DNA from: Abelmoschus esculentus | Lineage: Eukaryota; Streptophyta; Magnoliopsida; Malvales; Malvaceae | NCBI GenBank assembly: GCA_035048815.1 | Contig: JAUCBN010000011.1 | Location: 11,123,501-11,187,500, forward strand | Direction of reading: 5' to 3' | Length of the DNA stretch: 64,000 bases | In this document: positions 21,290 to 33,869 of the stretch, piece after piece | Layout of the letters: each line of letters opens with the position of its first letter | How positions within the stretch are numbered: position 1 is the stretch's first letter | Made by a program: the position numbers and the translations under genes | Notes under the pieces: model-generated | Told to the model about the DNA's origin: nothing | What the model saw: the letters and a program-made list of their open reading frames with translations, nothing else | Database searches by the model: none

Positions 21290-21900
21290 TTCTTGATGCA
21301 TGCATCCAAGGTTTTATACCTCACTATGGTCTCCAGAATGAAATATATCATTGCATGTCATAAAATTGATAGCTCATTGTACGACTTATCGTTATTATCG
21401 CGCACCTTTTTTTAGTACCTTATTCCTTGTGTGTCAACCCTTTGTTATATTCTATTTGATATTCAAATTGTTGCTGAATAGATATCATAATCGTTGAAAT
21501 AAAAATTTCTAGATTTGCTTCAACCAACATCTTCATGCGGTAATATATTACATTCGAATCCAGTCAATGGTAGTTTTGGTTGATGACATTCTGTAAATAT
21601 GTGTGACAATCACTATACTTTATAGTCACCCAAACATTTTTTTTTTAATCTCAGATACTCGAATTTTTTAATTATAACCTTTTTCGTATCTAACACGTTT
21701 AGCAAACAGATTTTTCATACTGAATTTTTAATAATATAGTATACATATTTTCTGATAAAATACTCTTTAATGGTCGAAATAACTTTTTTCTTTCTTTTTA
21801 AATTGAATCTCAGTCGATATTTTATCTTATAAACTCAAACTTAATTATTGTAAGACCGAAAATTCAAACGTCCTTACCATATTGTATTCTATTAAGTTTA
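21290..21900 (-). pseudogene. Second, older MULE transposase remnant
   Basis: On the minus strand, translated scraps line up with the transposase at 15770-15970: DNNDKSYNELSIL against DWDKSYNELPAL, and upstream VEANLEIFISTIMISIQQQFEYQIEYNKGLTHKE-like text against the region before it. Both keep the same order. All frames are broken, and no TIR or TSD was found. It may extend to about 22230. Confidence 0.55.
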
Positions 21901-22235
21901 TGTGGGCGTGAGGTTCATACCATGTAATGTCATCTCTGACCAAAACAAATTCATCACCACAAAAAATAAAATCATCTCCAAGGTCATCACTAATCAAATC
22001 ATAATCAACAAGGTCATCACCTCAAATCCATGGTTTCTTCATCTTTATTAGAATCAACAACTATTCCTCCAAACCTTAAAGATTTTCTATATCAACGACC
22101 AACACTTGGATCAACAGTCGACTCAACAATTAATTCAAAAAATTTATGTTGATCGAGATATAAGATGTGTATGTTGAAGGCTCGACATATAAATGAAATG
22201 CACTTAATGTAGTACTTTCTAACACCACAATAAAC

Positions 22236-22401
22236 AGGGACGGATCCAGTATTTGAGGTTAAGGGGGCAAAACATAAATGTTTAAAAGTAGGAGATAAAA
22301 AAACAATTTTTAAAAAAATTTAAATAAGGGGATAAAATGAAAAAAAATTCTTCGAAGGTGAAGGGCGATTACCTCTACCACCCCCTATAACTCCGTCCCT
22401 A
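22236..22401. mobile_element. MITE-like element with GGGACGGA ends
   Basis: Starts AGGGACGGATCCAG and ends CTATAACTCCGTCCCT; the first nine bases are inverted at the other end. Inside are matching GGGGG/CCCCC blocks. Short and non-coding. A similar end (CTAGCTCCGTCCCTAG) occurs at about 26097-26112. Confidence 0.5.
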
Positions 22402-23085
22402 ACTATAAAATTATCTTTAAACTTATATGACTAATCCTCAATCACACTCACAATAATCATTTCAGAAAAAATTTCAAATACATTTTAAACATTTCATCTC
22501 TCAAATACTTCAACATATAACTCGGCACTTTAAATTATTCTCTCTAATCTTGATTTTAATATTGGTATCATCTTAAAAAGTTATTGTAGAATATTGACGA
22601 ACTGTAACATGTTTTCTATCTATAACACAAACTAATAATCTTAGCTCCAACGGTAATATATTTTTTACAAACATCGTCTTTTTAAATTTTCGGATTCAAA
22701 TACAATTTCAATATCAATTTTTATAATTTATTACTCAATTTTTTGCATGTTTAAAATCATATACGTTTTTAATCAAAATATAATACTCCTAGCATACTAA
22801 ATTTTAAATTATCTTCATTAATGTTTAAATTATTTTCGAACATATATACTTACTTACAAAATTATTTTTTTAATTACCATAAATAAATTCTAATTTGCAC
22901 TACTAATCAATAAATTGAAACTAAATTTTTTTTCCCTTCAATTATCAATGCCGTTATATTATATTTTTTCTATCGTCTACTTTAAAACCACTAAAATCTT
23001 AATTTAATTACAATATGGATCAATTTCTCCTAATTTTGAGATTTATTTCAAATGTAAAAATTTCATAGACGTCCGATCATCTGTC
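22402..23085. other. AT-rich stretch upstream of the cornichon gene
   Basis: No gene recognised. Promoter and 5' UTR of the next gene probably begin after about 23090, where pyrimidine-rich leader-like sequence (CCCTCTCCATTTCCATTTTCC) appears. Confidence 0.4.
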
Positions 23086-23301
23086 GCTTGATCAACGGAA
23101 TCATAAGAGTGGGAGCAAAGAAAAAAAGATAAGCACGCTCACACGCTGAAAAACACCTTCCCTCTCCATTTCCATTTTCCAGTCCATTCTGTTCAAATAA
23201 AGGAATAAACCCTGTAAACAAAGGAAGGGTTTTCTTGTTAAAAAAGCAAAGGAAAGAAAAGGAAGAGGTAACTAATCAGTGCTTTGATATTGTTGGGGAA
23301 A

Positions 23302-26300
23302 ATGGAGTGGGATTTGATTTTCTGGGTTATCTGTTTCTTCATTAACATTGTTCTTCTTGCTTCATCATTTTATCAGGTAACTATCTTCTCCCTCACCTGT
23401 TCTTGATGCCTTTCTTTCTTTTCGAATCTTCTTTAATTTGGTTTTGGAACAGTTGCTATCCTTATCAGATCTTGAGGCTGATCATCTCAATCCTTTCGAA
23501 GCAACCTCTCGGATTAATTCCATTGTCCTCCCGGAGTTCATTCTGCAAGGATTTTTCTGCGTTTCTTTCCTGATTACCAGGCATTGGTTCATGTTTATCT
23601 TCACTCTACCCATTACTGCTTATCATCTGAAGTTGTAAGTTCATTTACTTGTTCGCTAAATCAAACGACGCTTTTAAATTTAATTCTGTTTATTCCACTG
23701 TTTTTGAGATGGAATGGCGATTCCTCCCTGTGCTTTACTAGGTTTGGTTTTGGGAAAATCTTTTAGACTTGTCGATACCGATGAAAAGGTGTACAGGTCG
23801 TTGATTTGTAAATTGTGTTGGTTGGCGCAACTTATATAATCTATTGCCGGATATACAAGAACAAGATTTGAATCTTGCTAGTATTTTGGTTTTAAATTTT
23901 AATTAAGATCCTTGACTAAGGATTTCTGTTCTTCGAAAAGAGTTAGTATTATATTTAGAAAGTTGGGGATTCTATAAGATTCTTTCACCATTTCAGGGAG
24001 ACTAATGTGTTGTTGGGTCAAAGGTAAGTCTTCAAGCAAGAAATCTTGGATCCTTATAAATGATTAACAAAATAAGTTCACAAGTGAATCAACTAACTTA
24101 TCTTTAGTAATTAGTATAGTAATGTTTTGAACTAATTTTTGCAGTTAATTTGTCGCTGCGTGATGTTTGGTTGGTAATTAAATGTTTCAGGTACTTGAAT
24201 CGAAAGCATCTTCTTGATGTCACTGAGATTTTCAGAGATCTTAATACTGAGAAGAAATATCGTTTTGTCAAGCTGGCCGTTTACTTATTGCTCGTCACTG
24301 TAGTTTTGTTCAGGTTATTTCTGAACTCGATCAATATTTTGTTTTTGATTCACTCTTAGATTTAACATTATTATTTCTGGACTGTCATGTACCTATTGTG
24401 TGATTTAATATTTCTAATTAAGTTTTTCCCTCTTTGTTGGGTGTAGACTTCTTTCTGCTATCATGTTCTTTTTTGTCATTCGGAAGTTTGAAGAATTAGA
24501 CCTTCGAACCTTTCTTTTCTACTAGTATTTTTAGGAACCCTTTGGTTAGTCCTCTTGTCATATAATTCAGCTCACGCATTTACCATTTATCTGTTATTAA
24601 AATAGATTGTTGGATTTACTGTTTGCATTTGTGCTGGTATTGCATGCATGAATAACCTGGCAAGTTTACAGTTTGCATTATGCAAAAGAGTTTCCAATCT
24701 GTTTAGAATTTCATATCAACTTGCATATATGATTTTTTTTATATGTGATTCATTTCTCTAGAAACTTTTGATTGTGTATGATTCAAGAATTTCATTTTCA
24801 AAAACTGAAACTCCATTTTTTTCACCAGGGACGTGTTATTAGTAAACAAGTAGTATACTTGCAAATAAGAGTGAGTATTCGATCGAGTAAAAAATTTTGA
24901 GTTCTTCGAGTTGGTGAGTCATATTTTACAACTTAAACTTTATTTGAAATTTTTTCGGTTCGAGTCGAGTTTAAGAAATTCGAGTCGATCGAGTCGAGTT
25001 TTCGAGTTCATATAAATATTTAATTGTAATTATTTATCATGTTATAGTATGATTTGATTCCAATTTAAACGACTTTCTCTAATCATATAAGATATGCATA
25101 TATATATTTTTTCATATGTAGCAATATTTCTTTATATTTTTATATATCAATGTATATATATCATAAAAAAATGAGAGAGTCGTCTAAGACTTAAAAATTA
25201 ATCCTTTAAATACTAAAAATTTCGAGTTATTCGAGTTATTCGAATTTCCATTTTACAACTCAAACTTTATTTGAAATTTTTTCGAGTCGAGTCGAGTCTA
25301 TGAAATTTCGAGTCGAGTCAAAACGAGTCGAGTATCTTCGCCTCGAGTCGAGTTAGTCGGTTTTTTCGAGTCGAGTTTTGCTCACCCCAAACAAATCTAT
25401 TTCTATATGTATTCAAAGATTCTATTTGAATTAATAGGTAAAACAAAAGTAATTCTATACTTATGAAAGATTCTATTTCCATTGATATGTATTTTGTGTC
25501 TTTACACCCAAGGTGTGTGCGTGTTATCTATACATAGTGTATCTTGTGACTTGTGAGACCTGCAAAGTATTCAAACTTAATGCATGTGTCATTTTTTATG
25601 TTTTCTGTGGGAAATTATCTTCTAAAGTAAACAAGTTGATATGTTATTATGGTAATCTGCCCCTCTTGACTATATTCTACAACTAGGACCGTTGCATAAT
25701 TAAGAAGTGGTGAAAACGCTGGCAATGCTGGTGTATCTGTCATTCAGAGGCATTTTTGAAAAGCATGCATGCATGTTCACACTGGAGACAAGTGAACTAT
25801 TTCTTTAATTGGTGTGAAGATGTTGCAGTTCTGTTGTTTACTACCTTAGCATATACATATTCTGAAATTTGTAGCAGAAAGAATCTAAATTAGGTGATTT
25901 GTCGCTTTAACATTTGTTTGCTTGAGCTTTTCTTGAACAAATTTAGCATCACTAGTTGTTACTAGGTTGAAAATACAAGGTAGTGAAATGTGAAATGAAT
26001 GAAAGAAGAAGACAGTGAGCAATGTGTGGGTCTATTGCCCTTCCCAAATATAGATTTAAAAGCTTAATAGACTTTTGCCCCTCCCAATGTTTGATCCTAG
26101 CTCCGTCCCTAGAAGAAGAGGTACCGTGTTGGTATGATGTGAGCAATGTGTGGATCCATAATGAATGTTGAACAATTTTATGTTGGATTTAAAACAATTC
26201 ATGAATTCTGGCTAAGTTCATATTGGCTATAAATTTATCTATGTTAGCCATCTCAAATAATGAACTCTGACCTCTTTTAACTTTAGAAAATCTTTAGTCT

Positions 26301-26438
26301 ACATAGTTTTCTTTCGTAATTAGTCTACATAAAATCTTTTGTCATGTGTGCTGATACTAACCTTGAATCTGCAGGCTAGTGATATCTGCGTTCAACTCTT
26401 TACACGATGAAGTTGATATCCGTACATTTGAAGTTTAG
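23302..26438 (+). CDS. Cornichon homologue (ER cargo receptor)
   Basis: Four exons, 23302-23376, 23453-23634, 24191-24313 and 26375-26438, join in frame to 147 aa. All introns are GT-AG and the stop is TAG. The protein starts MEWDLIFWVICFFINIVLLA (first membrane segment), then DLEADHLNPFEATSRIN, the cornichon signature, then two further hydrophobic segments (EFILQGFFCVSFLITRHWFM; FVKLAVYLLLVTVVLF), with YLNRKHLLDVTEIFRDLNTE between. Family knowledge: cornichons are small three- or four-pass ER proteins that load membrane cargo into COPII vesicles; plant members act on transporters and glutamate-receptor-like channels. Length matches the family. Intron 3 (2061 bp) is swollen by repeats. The gene looks intact. 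Confidence 0.93.
24869..25388. mobile_element. CGAGTCGAGT-rich element in cornichon intron 3, copy 1
   Basis: Begins GAGTGAGTATTCGATCGAGT and ends CGAGTTTTGCTCACCCC, whose reverse complement GGGGTGAGCAAAACTCG mirrors the start. Inner parts repeat TTTACAACT(C/T)AAACTTTATTTG on both sides. It matches 35007-35981. Non-coding and probably a non-autonomous DNA transposon. Confidence 0.55.
26015..26155. repeat. 18-bp direct repeats flanking a short insert
   Basis: GTGAGCAATGTGTGG(G/A)TC occurs at about 26015 and 26139. Between them is about 105 bp ending in CTAGCTCCGTCCCTAG. It lies in cornichon intron 3. Confidence 0.5.
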
Positions 26439-28790
26439 GCAGTGCCGTAGGTGGTATTTCTAAGCTTGTGATGCATATTTTCTGATCCTCGCTGGAAGTG
26501 AAACTTAGCTAACCGGAGTCGATGGATTAAAAGTTGATAGCATGAGTCGTGTTTTCATCCGTGTCCGACCTTAGGTGGATGTTCTGTTGACATTTCTTTC
26601 AAGTTTTGAAGCATGATGAATTGAAAGGAGTCTTATCTCCCTTCATCAAGTATGTTTTTCCATGGCTACACTGCTTTTCCTTTGGGTTTATTAGCCATGC
26701 AGAATTGATTGATGATCTGTTTGCACTTGCACTGTTTCCTGCCTCAACTACAACTATACATGAACTTTGATTTTGTCCAATTATACAGATAATAAAATAT
26801 CATAAGAAAATAAATAATAATAAATTAAAAAATTGTCCTCGTTTAGGAACAAGATTAAAAAATGATTTATTCTGTTCCGTTACCATTTTTAGATAATTGA
26901 ATAAAGTAGTGCAAGTATGAATGTCGGTGGTAGAAAGCATGGGTGAGGTATATTTTTTCTTCCAATATCTATATTTATTTCCTTCTCATAAGCACTTCTA
27001 GTAATTTATTTATTTTTATTATTTCAACATAAAATTTTGGTATAGAATATATTTTATTTAAAGATTTTATTTATAAATAAAAAAAATTAAGTTTGTGTTT
27101 GGTAAATAATTTTTTAAATTAAAATAAAATGTTTGAACTACTTTTAAAAGTATGATAAATTGAATTTGTTAATTTAGATGTTGAATAAGTAAATAATTAT
27201 AACAATGGATTGGAGGTAAAGTCTCACAAATTAAAAAACTTTCTTTTATAGTTTTTTTCGAGTCAGATGATTGAATATAAGAATTATAAAAAAAAAATTA
27301 TCGATAATTATATATTTTTAAATAACCTAAATTTGATTAACTAATAAAATTTTTAAAAATAATTTTATATTTAAGTAATTAGTATATAAAATAATATATA
27401 AATTTAATAATTAATAAATATTAAAAATAGTTAACTAAGTAAGATGGTAATATATACATATATATTTCAAATAGGCTTATTAATATTATATTTAAAAATT
27501 AATTTTTATAATCTAATTAATATTAATAAATAAAAATATTAATAATTAATAAATTATAATTATATTTTTATATATTATTTTATTTATTTAATTAATTAAA
27601 CAATTGTCAACTATCAAATAATTTTATAAAATATTTTTATATAATTCGCTAATTAAATTATCTAATACCTGTCAATTATTCATTAATCTTAATAAAATTT
27701 TATAACGGGCGTCGAACACAACTAAATATTGTTAATGTTAAACACTAACATCACTAAATTAATTGATAAAAATTAAAAAATTTAAAAACTTAACATACAA
27801 TTAATAAAACAATAATATACTTAACATATAATTATTAATTATATGTTAAGTATTTAAAATTTTTAATTTTTATTAGTTAATTTAATAATATTCAACGATA
27901 CTTAACATTAATAATTTAATAATGTTCAATAATATTCGACGTGCATGATGAATTCATTTTCAATCATCAAACATAATTTAAATATTTAAACATATTTAAT
28001 CTTATATAGTATTAAATATTATACCAATAACAAATTAAAGTAAACTCAATCTATTTATTTAAAACGTAGGCATTATTTGGTCCTGCTTTGAGCGGTGCCC
28101 TTCGTCAGATGAAAACGTGTGTCGGTGTCGGAAGGCATAATCATTAAGAGCATACTGTTCATGCCATCCAATCAAAATCAAAAGTGGATTAAATATGCCA
28201 AAACACATAATGCATAATCAGAGCAAAATTATCATAGCCCACCATAAACATTTTTTTTCTCTCGATTATAATATAATTATTTATATATTTATACAATTAT
28301 AAAATAATATATATTTAATTTTTTAATCTTTTAATAATATATATTATATAATATTCGAACTCGAATCACTTAAATAAAATATAGATAGGACCCTATTTAC
28401 GAGTTCAATTATTTGGTACATTTATAATCAGTTAAAATACACCGCAAACTACTTGGTTATAATACTATTCCATCTTTTTCTTCCCATTTCACCATTTTCA
28501 TTTTTATTTTTATTTCATTCAAAGGAGCGAGACTTACTTAAATTTACGATTAAGACGTACGAACTTTTTAACCCGAATGGTTAAAAGAACGATTATTGCT
28601 TTTAGAGGTCACGGGTTTGAGCACCAATGATGTTAGCAGAGTGATTGAGCGATCAATGTCAAATGATAAATATTATATTCTAAAACAAATACTATTATAA
28701 TCACTCTAACTTATTTAAAAAAAAAATTACTATTAAGACAATCAAAGTTTATCTCAACAACAATTATTAATGAGTTAGAGTGTATCACTA
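26439..28790. other. Cornichon 3' flank, then AT-rich gene-free DNA
   Basis: 26439-26780 is probably 3' UTR. 26780-28790 is strongly AT-rich with many ATTAAT/TATTTAA words and a local inverted repeat around 27755-27910 (TTAACATATAATTATTAATT and its complement). No gene recognised. Confidence 0.45.
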
Positions 28791-29815
28791 AAATCTAAAA
28801 CCCTAAATTATTAACCCTAAAACTCAATACCCTTAGCATGAACCTTAAAAATTAAAACCTTAAAACACAAAATCTTAAAAATTGAAGCCATAAAATCATA
28901 GATCGTTAAATTTGAAACCCTAAAACTTGAAACCTTAAACTGATAACCCTAAAACTCAATACCCTTAGCATGAACCTTAAAATTAAAACCCTGAAACACA
29001 AAATGTTAAAAATTGAAGCCATAAAGCCATAAATCGTTAAATTTGAATTCCTAAATCATTAACCCTAAACTTAAAGCCTTAACATAAAACCTTAAACTCT
29101 AAAATAGAAAACCCTAAAAGCTAAAATCTAAAACATTAAACCTTAAAAACTAAAGCTTAAAACTCAAAGTAAAAACCTTAAACATGAAACCCTAAAACCT
29201 AATTTGGGTTTCAAGTTCAAGTTTAAGGTTTATGGTTTTAGAGTTTAGGTTTATAGGTTCATGTTCATGGTTTAGGGGTTTGAGTTTAGATTCAATATTT
29301 TTATGTTTCAGGGTTGAATTTATAATTTCTAAGTTTATGTTTTTAGGGATTTGTGCTTAAGATTTTAGGTCTTGTAGTTTATATTTTGGGTTTAGAGTGT
29401 TAGGGTTTTAGATTAAGGTTTAAGGTTTAGATTTTTAAGGGTTTAGTTAAATGTTTTGGGTTAATGATTTAAGGTTTCTAGTTTTATGATTTTAAGGTTT
29501 AGAGTTTACACTTTTAGGTTTTGGTTTTTTAGAGATTTTGATTTTAGGGTTTTAAGTTTAGGTTTAGGGTTTTATGTTAAGGGTTTTAGAGTTTATGGTT
29601 AATTCTTTAGGTTTTCATATTTTATAATTTTAAATTTAGGATTTACGTTTTTGAATATATGATTTAGGGTTTTAATTTTAAGGTTTTATGTTTTAGGGTT
29701 TTATGTTAAGGATTTAAGGTTTTATGATTAATAATTTAGTTTTTTGTGGTTTATATTTTGAATTTAGGGTTTGAGGATTTGATGTTTAGGGTTTACGGTC
29801 AATTTCAGGTAAAAA
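28790..29815. repeat. Degenerate telomere-like repeat tract with strand switch
   Basis: 28790-29195 is rich in CCCTAAA-like words (AACCCTAAAACTC, AAACCTTAAA). From about 29200 to 29815 the same words appear on the other strand (GGGTTTAGG, TTTAGGGTTTTA). The left half includes a roughly 131-bp duplication (TAACCCTAAAACTCAATACC at 28812 and 28943). Units are too diverged to be an active telomere. Confidence 0.75.
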
Positions 29816-29962
29816 TAAACTTTTTGTGACTAAATTAAAAAAAAAAACTTGTCAAACTTTGCATGTGATTTACCATTTAAATAAAATCATTTGGATTGAC
29901 TTATGACATGGCAAGATGTGATTGGTGGATAAATTTTTTAATGACGATGGTAACCGAACAAG

Positions 29963-30222
29963 GAGAAATTATATCATGGGTAAATCTCACCACGTCATCC
30001 ATGAGATCAATCACTAAAAACCATCCATCTCACCATTTTTTTCTATGTCATATTTTTCTAAGTGAATCTTCACTCATATTTACTGTTAATTCATTTTAAA
30101 AACAATTTTTTAAATTGAAGATTCTTTAAAAAGTATGATATGAAAAAATTAATAAGATAAATAAATTTTAGTGGTTTGTCCCATAAACACATGATATGAT
30201 TTATTTATAATATAATTTCTTC
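29963..30222. mobile_element. Long-TIR MITE (family M), copy 2
   Basis: Begins GAGAAATTATATCATGGGTA with CACCACGTCATCCATGAGA, and ends near TATAATTTCTTC preceded by CCCATAAACACATGATATGA. The TIRs are degraded at the right end. A short open frame over it (29896-30099) is not a gene. Confidence 0.65.
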
Positions 30223-31604
30223 GTACAGATAATAGCGTAAAGTTTAAAAAGTAAAATATGTAAAAAAATAATTTAGGGAAAAAGTTAGAAATGTATAATT
30301 TAGGAGCAAAAGTGATGTCTACAGAGTATGTGTTTATCTCGTTATATTTTGCTAGTCAAAATACTACAATATAAACCTTTTTAAAAGATATTTTGCAAAA
30401 GATTTTGAAAAATTAATTTCTTGATTAATATGTTAATTAATTTACATTAATTGGAAATAAAAAATAATGTCAGATGGTGATTATTGATTGGTTTAGTTTT
30501 ATAAAGTAACCTTTAATAACACAATATTCTTAAAATATATCTAAACTAAAAATTAGGCAAAACAAAATTAGATTTACCACCAAATAGGGATATCAGATTT
30601 TCTCCTATTTCTCTGCAGCCCTAGTCGTTATCCTCTCTACTGTCAAAACTTCTCCCCTTTCTTCTCTTCGTATACCGATGAAGATATCAATTTTAATATT
30701 AATCTTCGATCGTTAGTTTTATTATTTTTATTTAATTTTTAATAAATTATTAAGTTCTTGTGGTACGATTTTATTCTATCTTCTGGTATATTTTTTCTTT
30801 TTTCTTTTGGTTTTTATTAGCGTCAGATCTGACGACGTCAACTGATCAAGATTTAGATATGTGATTATATTAATCGTTCTTTTTCGTGATTGAATAGCGA
30901 TAATATATTTGTTGTCAGCTCACCTTCATTGTAATATGCATTTTATGTTGTTTGTTGATATTTTACCTATCATCATGAATTTTGGTGATATTTGTATCCT
31001 TCTTTTATTTCAAGTATTTTGATTAAGTTTTTATCTTTTCCTTATATGATCTTCTAATGATTTTGTAGTATATATCTGGATTTAACTATTTTATTTACTA
31101 AGATTTAAATTTTTATTATATTTTTATATATATCTTTATTTAATAAAATTAATAGATTTATATTAAAAAAATTAGATTTATCCAATAATTGATCCCTATG
31201 CTTTGTTTGGCTACCGGCTGTCCATGCCAACTGTTTGTTGGACAAAATGATGACTAAAATCTCATAATTTTGGAAGGAAAGTAAGTTTCCATTTACAAAA
31301 CCCAGCAAATTCACATGTACACTGTGAATTTTTTTTAGTAAGTTACGATGTTATAATAGTATCTGTTTTAAAGTATAATCTTAATCATAAGATATTAATT
31401 TTTCAATCACTATATTAATATTATTGATATTTAAATTCATAATTTTTAAAAATAATAATTATTTTTTAACCACGAAGATAAAATAATTCGTACTATTGTG
31501 ACCCTTTCTTTTAAAAATAGATCCCCACATTCACCTACCTTGGGACCTTCTTCTTTAATAAATGAATATATATAGAATTTCTTGTTAAATTATCCCAAAA
31601 TTAC
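30223..31604. other. Gene-free; possible 5'-leader scrap at 30600-30700
   Basis: AT-rich. Around 30600-30690 lies CT-rich sequence (TCTCTGCAGCCCTAGTCGTT, CTTCTCCCCTTTCTTCTC) that looks like a plant 5' UTR but has no open frame after it. 31190-31315 is less AT-rich with a weak minus-strand frame of unknown nature. Confidence 0.35.
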
Positions 31605-31804
31605 GAGAAATTATATCATGAGTCAGTCCCATCACGTCATCCATGGGACCGACTAATGATAATTATCCACCTCATTATTTTTTAATTTTTAAAGTGAAGA
31701 TTCACCTGAAAAAAAATATGACATGAAAAAATTGATGAAGTGGGTAGTTATCATTGGTCGGTCTCATGAACACGTGGTGAAACTGACCCATGATATAATT
31801 TTTC
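31605..31804. mobile_element. Long-TIR MITE (family M), copy 3, with 9-bp TSD
   Basis: GAGAAATTATATCATGAGTC ... GACCCATGATATAATTTTTC. Flanked by a perfect 9-bp direct repeat CAAAATTAC (31596-31604, 31805-31813), the Mutator-type length. The inner arms carry CACGTCATCCATGGGACCGA and its mirror. The clearest member of the family here. Confidence 0.82.
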
Positions 31805-31813
31805 CAAAATTAC

Positions 31814-32198
31814 TCATAACATATGATAACTTGAGTCAGACAACATGCATTTAATAGTTGGCAATGACAGACAACATGGAATGAAATTCAAGGGAAGCAA
31901 CCGATGGGTAAATAATATATTTATTTTGGTGTTCTCTTGTTCCTACATAAATTCCACATTTTTATTTTAATATTCTGTTCTTAATCAGTATAAAATTATA
32001 AATAACCGACTTCATTTCTATCGTTTGTTTTGAAACGATTATAATAAATTTATAATTTAAATAACTGATGAACTTTATTTATATTTTTTGTTTTTTATTT
32101 TGTCAATTTTGTATTATATCTTTTTTTATAATTTTTAATCTAACGATAGTTTTTGTTAGTTTAAGTAAACTGCAAAACAGGACATCAACACTAAAAAG

Positions 32199-32241
<43 letters not shown>

Positions 32242-33139
32242 TAAAAATAAACAAGAATAAAAAATAAACCGTATCATGATATGGAGGTCGTTGTCTTAAA
32301 AAAATTTACTTCGATGTGTGTAATCGTTGTTTTAGGCGGTTGTCTTCCGAAAGTTAACACGGTCGCTCCAAAATGATGTACACTCAAAGTTTGGAATAGA
32401 CTACAGCGATAGTGATTGTCTAATCTAAAAGAAAGAACTCAACCTCTACAAATAAAACTCTCAAATTTTACAAAGAAAGCATGAAATTTTCTTAATTGAT
32501 GATTAAAAAATAAAAAGTAAAACCTCTTATTTATAGGTTGAAAGTAGGGGCAAATCTGTTTGAAAATTAAATAAAATCTAAATTTATTTTTTTTATTTAT
32601 CTTTTGTGATAATATTATCTGCTTTAAAGTAATTTAATATTCTTATAACGAATATCAAGCAAGTGTTGTTAACAACAGAGATTGATGATCAGTAAATCTT
32701 TAAACTTTTTATTTTATTGATATATCAAAATCATGTAGAGAATTTTTTTTAGAGCATTCTCGTCAACACTTTTAGAATTTTATTGGTTTTATTTTTACAT
32801 ATTAAAATTATAATATTTTTAGTGTGATTCCTTTGTAATCCTTTCATTTTAAGCATAATTCAGCTTTAAATATAACAAATAAAAACCTCACAATTTAACT
32901 CCCACCCAAAATCTAACACTTTAATAAATATAACAATTAAATTTATAAGTGTGTTGTAATAAAAAACAAACTTTATAAGTAAAAAAATGATTTCTCTAAC
33001 ATTAAATAAGAACGATGTTTTATGTATTTTAATGACTGCTTGAAGATATTTTTTAAATTCTCTTAAGAGTTTATGGTCGTTACTAGAAATTGAAGTTAAT
33101 TTAGAATCGTTGAAGATTTAATTTTTAACATTAAATGAT
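31814..33139. other. Gene-free AT-rich stretch
   Basis: No gene or RNA seen. 32280-32450 is less AT-rich (GATATGGAGGTCGTTGTCTT) and looks like repeat debris. Confidence 0.4.
32199..32238. repeat. (TAA)n microsatellite
   Basis: About 13 perfect AAT/TAA units followed by AAAAT units. Confidence 0.95.
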
Positions 33140-33500
33140 CTTATGGTATTGTGGGTATCGATATATAGGTCTTTGTACGACATAGTCATTACTGATACAA
33201 ATTAACTCACTAAAAAGAGAAAAACACTACGTATTAATATACGTACGATCGTATCTATACAAATTGTTGAGAACCAATAGTAAAAATACTGTATCGATAC
33301 TCAAAGCTTACTTTTAACATGTATACCATTTTAAAAATATTTATTCAAAACAAAACTTTAAAAGGTTTTCAAACATATTTTTCAAGCTAGATGGACTTTG
33401 AATAATTTTTATAAATACATTTAAGACCAAAAATATTTTTCATTTAAATTATATTAAAATTAATATCTTAATAATATTAATTATTATAATATAATAAAAT
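33140..33500. repeat. Dispersed TATCGATAC-type repeat, copy B
   Basis: Contains GTATCGATACTC and GTGGGTATCGATATATAG. 33370-33480 (CAAACATATTTTTCAAGCTAG...) is similar to 1270-1382. Confidence 0.5.
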
Positions 33501-33751
33501 AATACAAAAAAATATTAAGGCAAGGCATAAAAAGAAAATTGTTGACCATGATGCAAATATGCAAAGTTTATACCAATTCGGATCATTAACGTAAAAATAA
33601 ATCGTAATTTGAATATTAAATTAGAATGGTATGTATGAGAATTTAGGAGAATAATGATATTTAGGGTTATATTTAGAAAAATAGGTGAGTTTGTGGTATT
33701 TTGGGAGAAATAAGCCAAAAGAAACGGTGCTTCTTAGACCTCGCCACTTGC

Positions 33752-33869
33752 AAAAGAAACGATATTTTTTGGACCTTCGTCACTTGTAGGTGGCGAGGTC
33801 CACATTAACCGTTGGATTGAACTGAAATCAACGGTGTAAGTGACGGTGTCTAAAAAATATCGTTTCTTT
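33752..33869. repeat. Inverted repeat of about 31 bp
   Basis: AAAAGAAACGATATTTTTTGGACCTTCGTCAC (33752 onward) is mirrored by GTGACGGTGTCTAAAAAATATCGTTTCTTTT ending at 33869. A further AAAAGAAACG copy lies at 33717. A small hairpin-forming element or fold-back. Confidence 0.65.

Noticed and set aside
28790..29815. Head-to-head telomere fusion
   Set aside because: A fusion would read TTTAGGG then CCCTAAA on one strand; here the order is reversed and units are very diverged.
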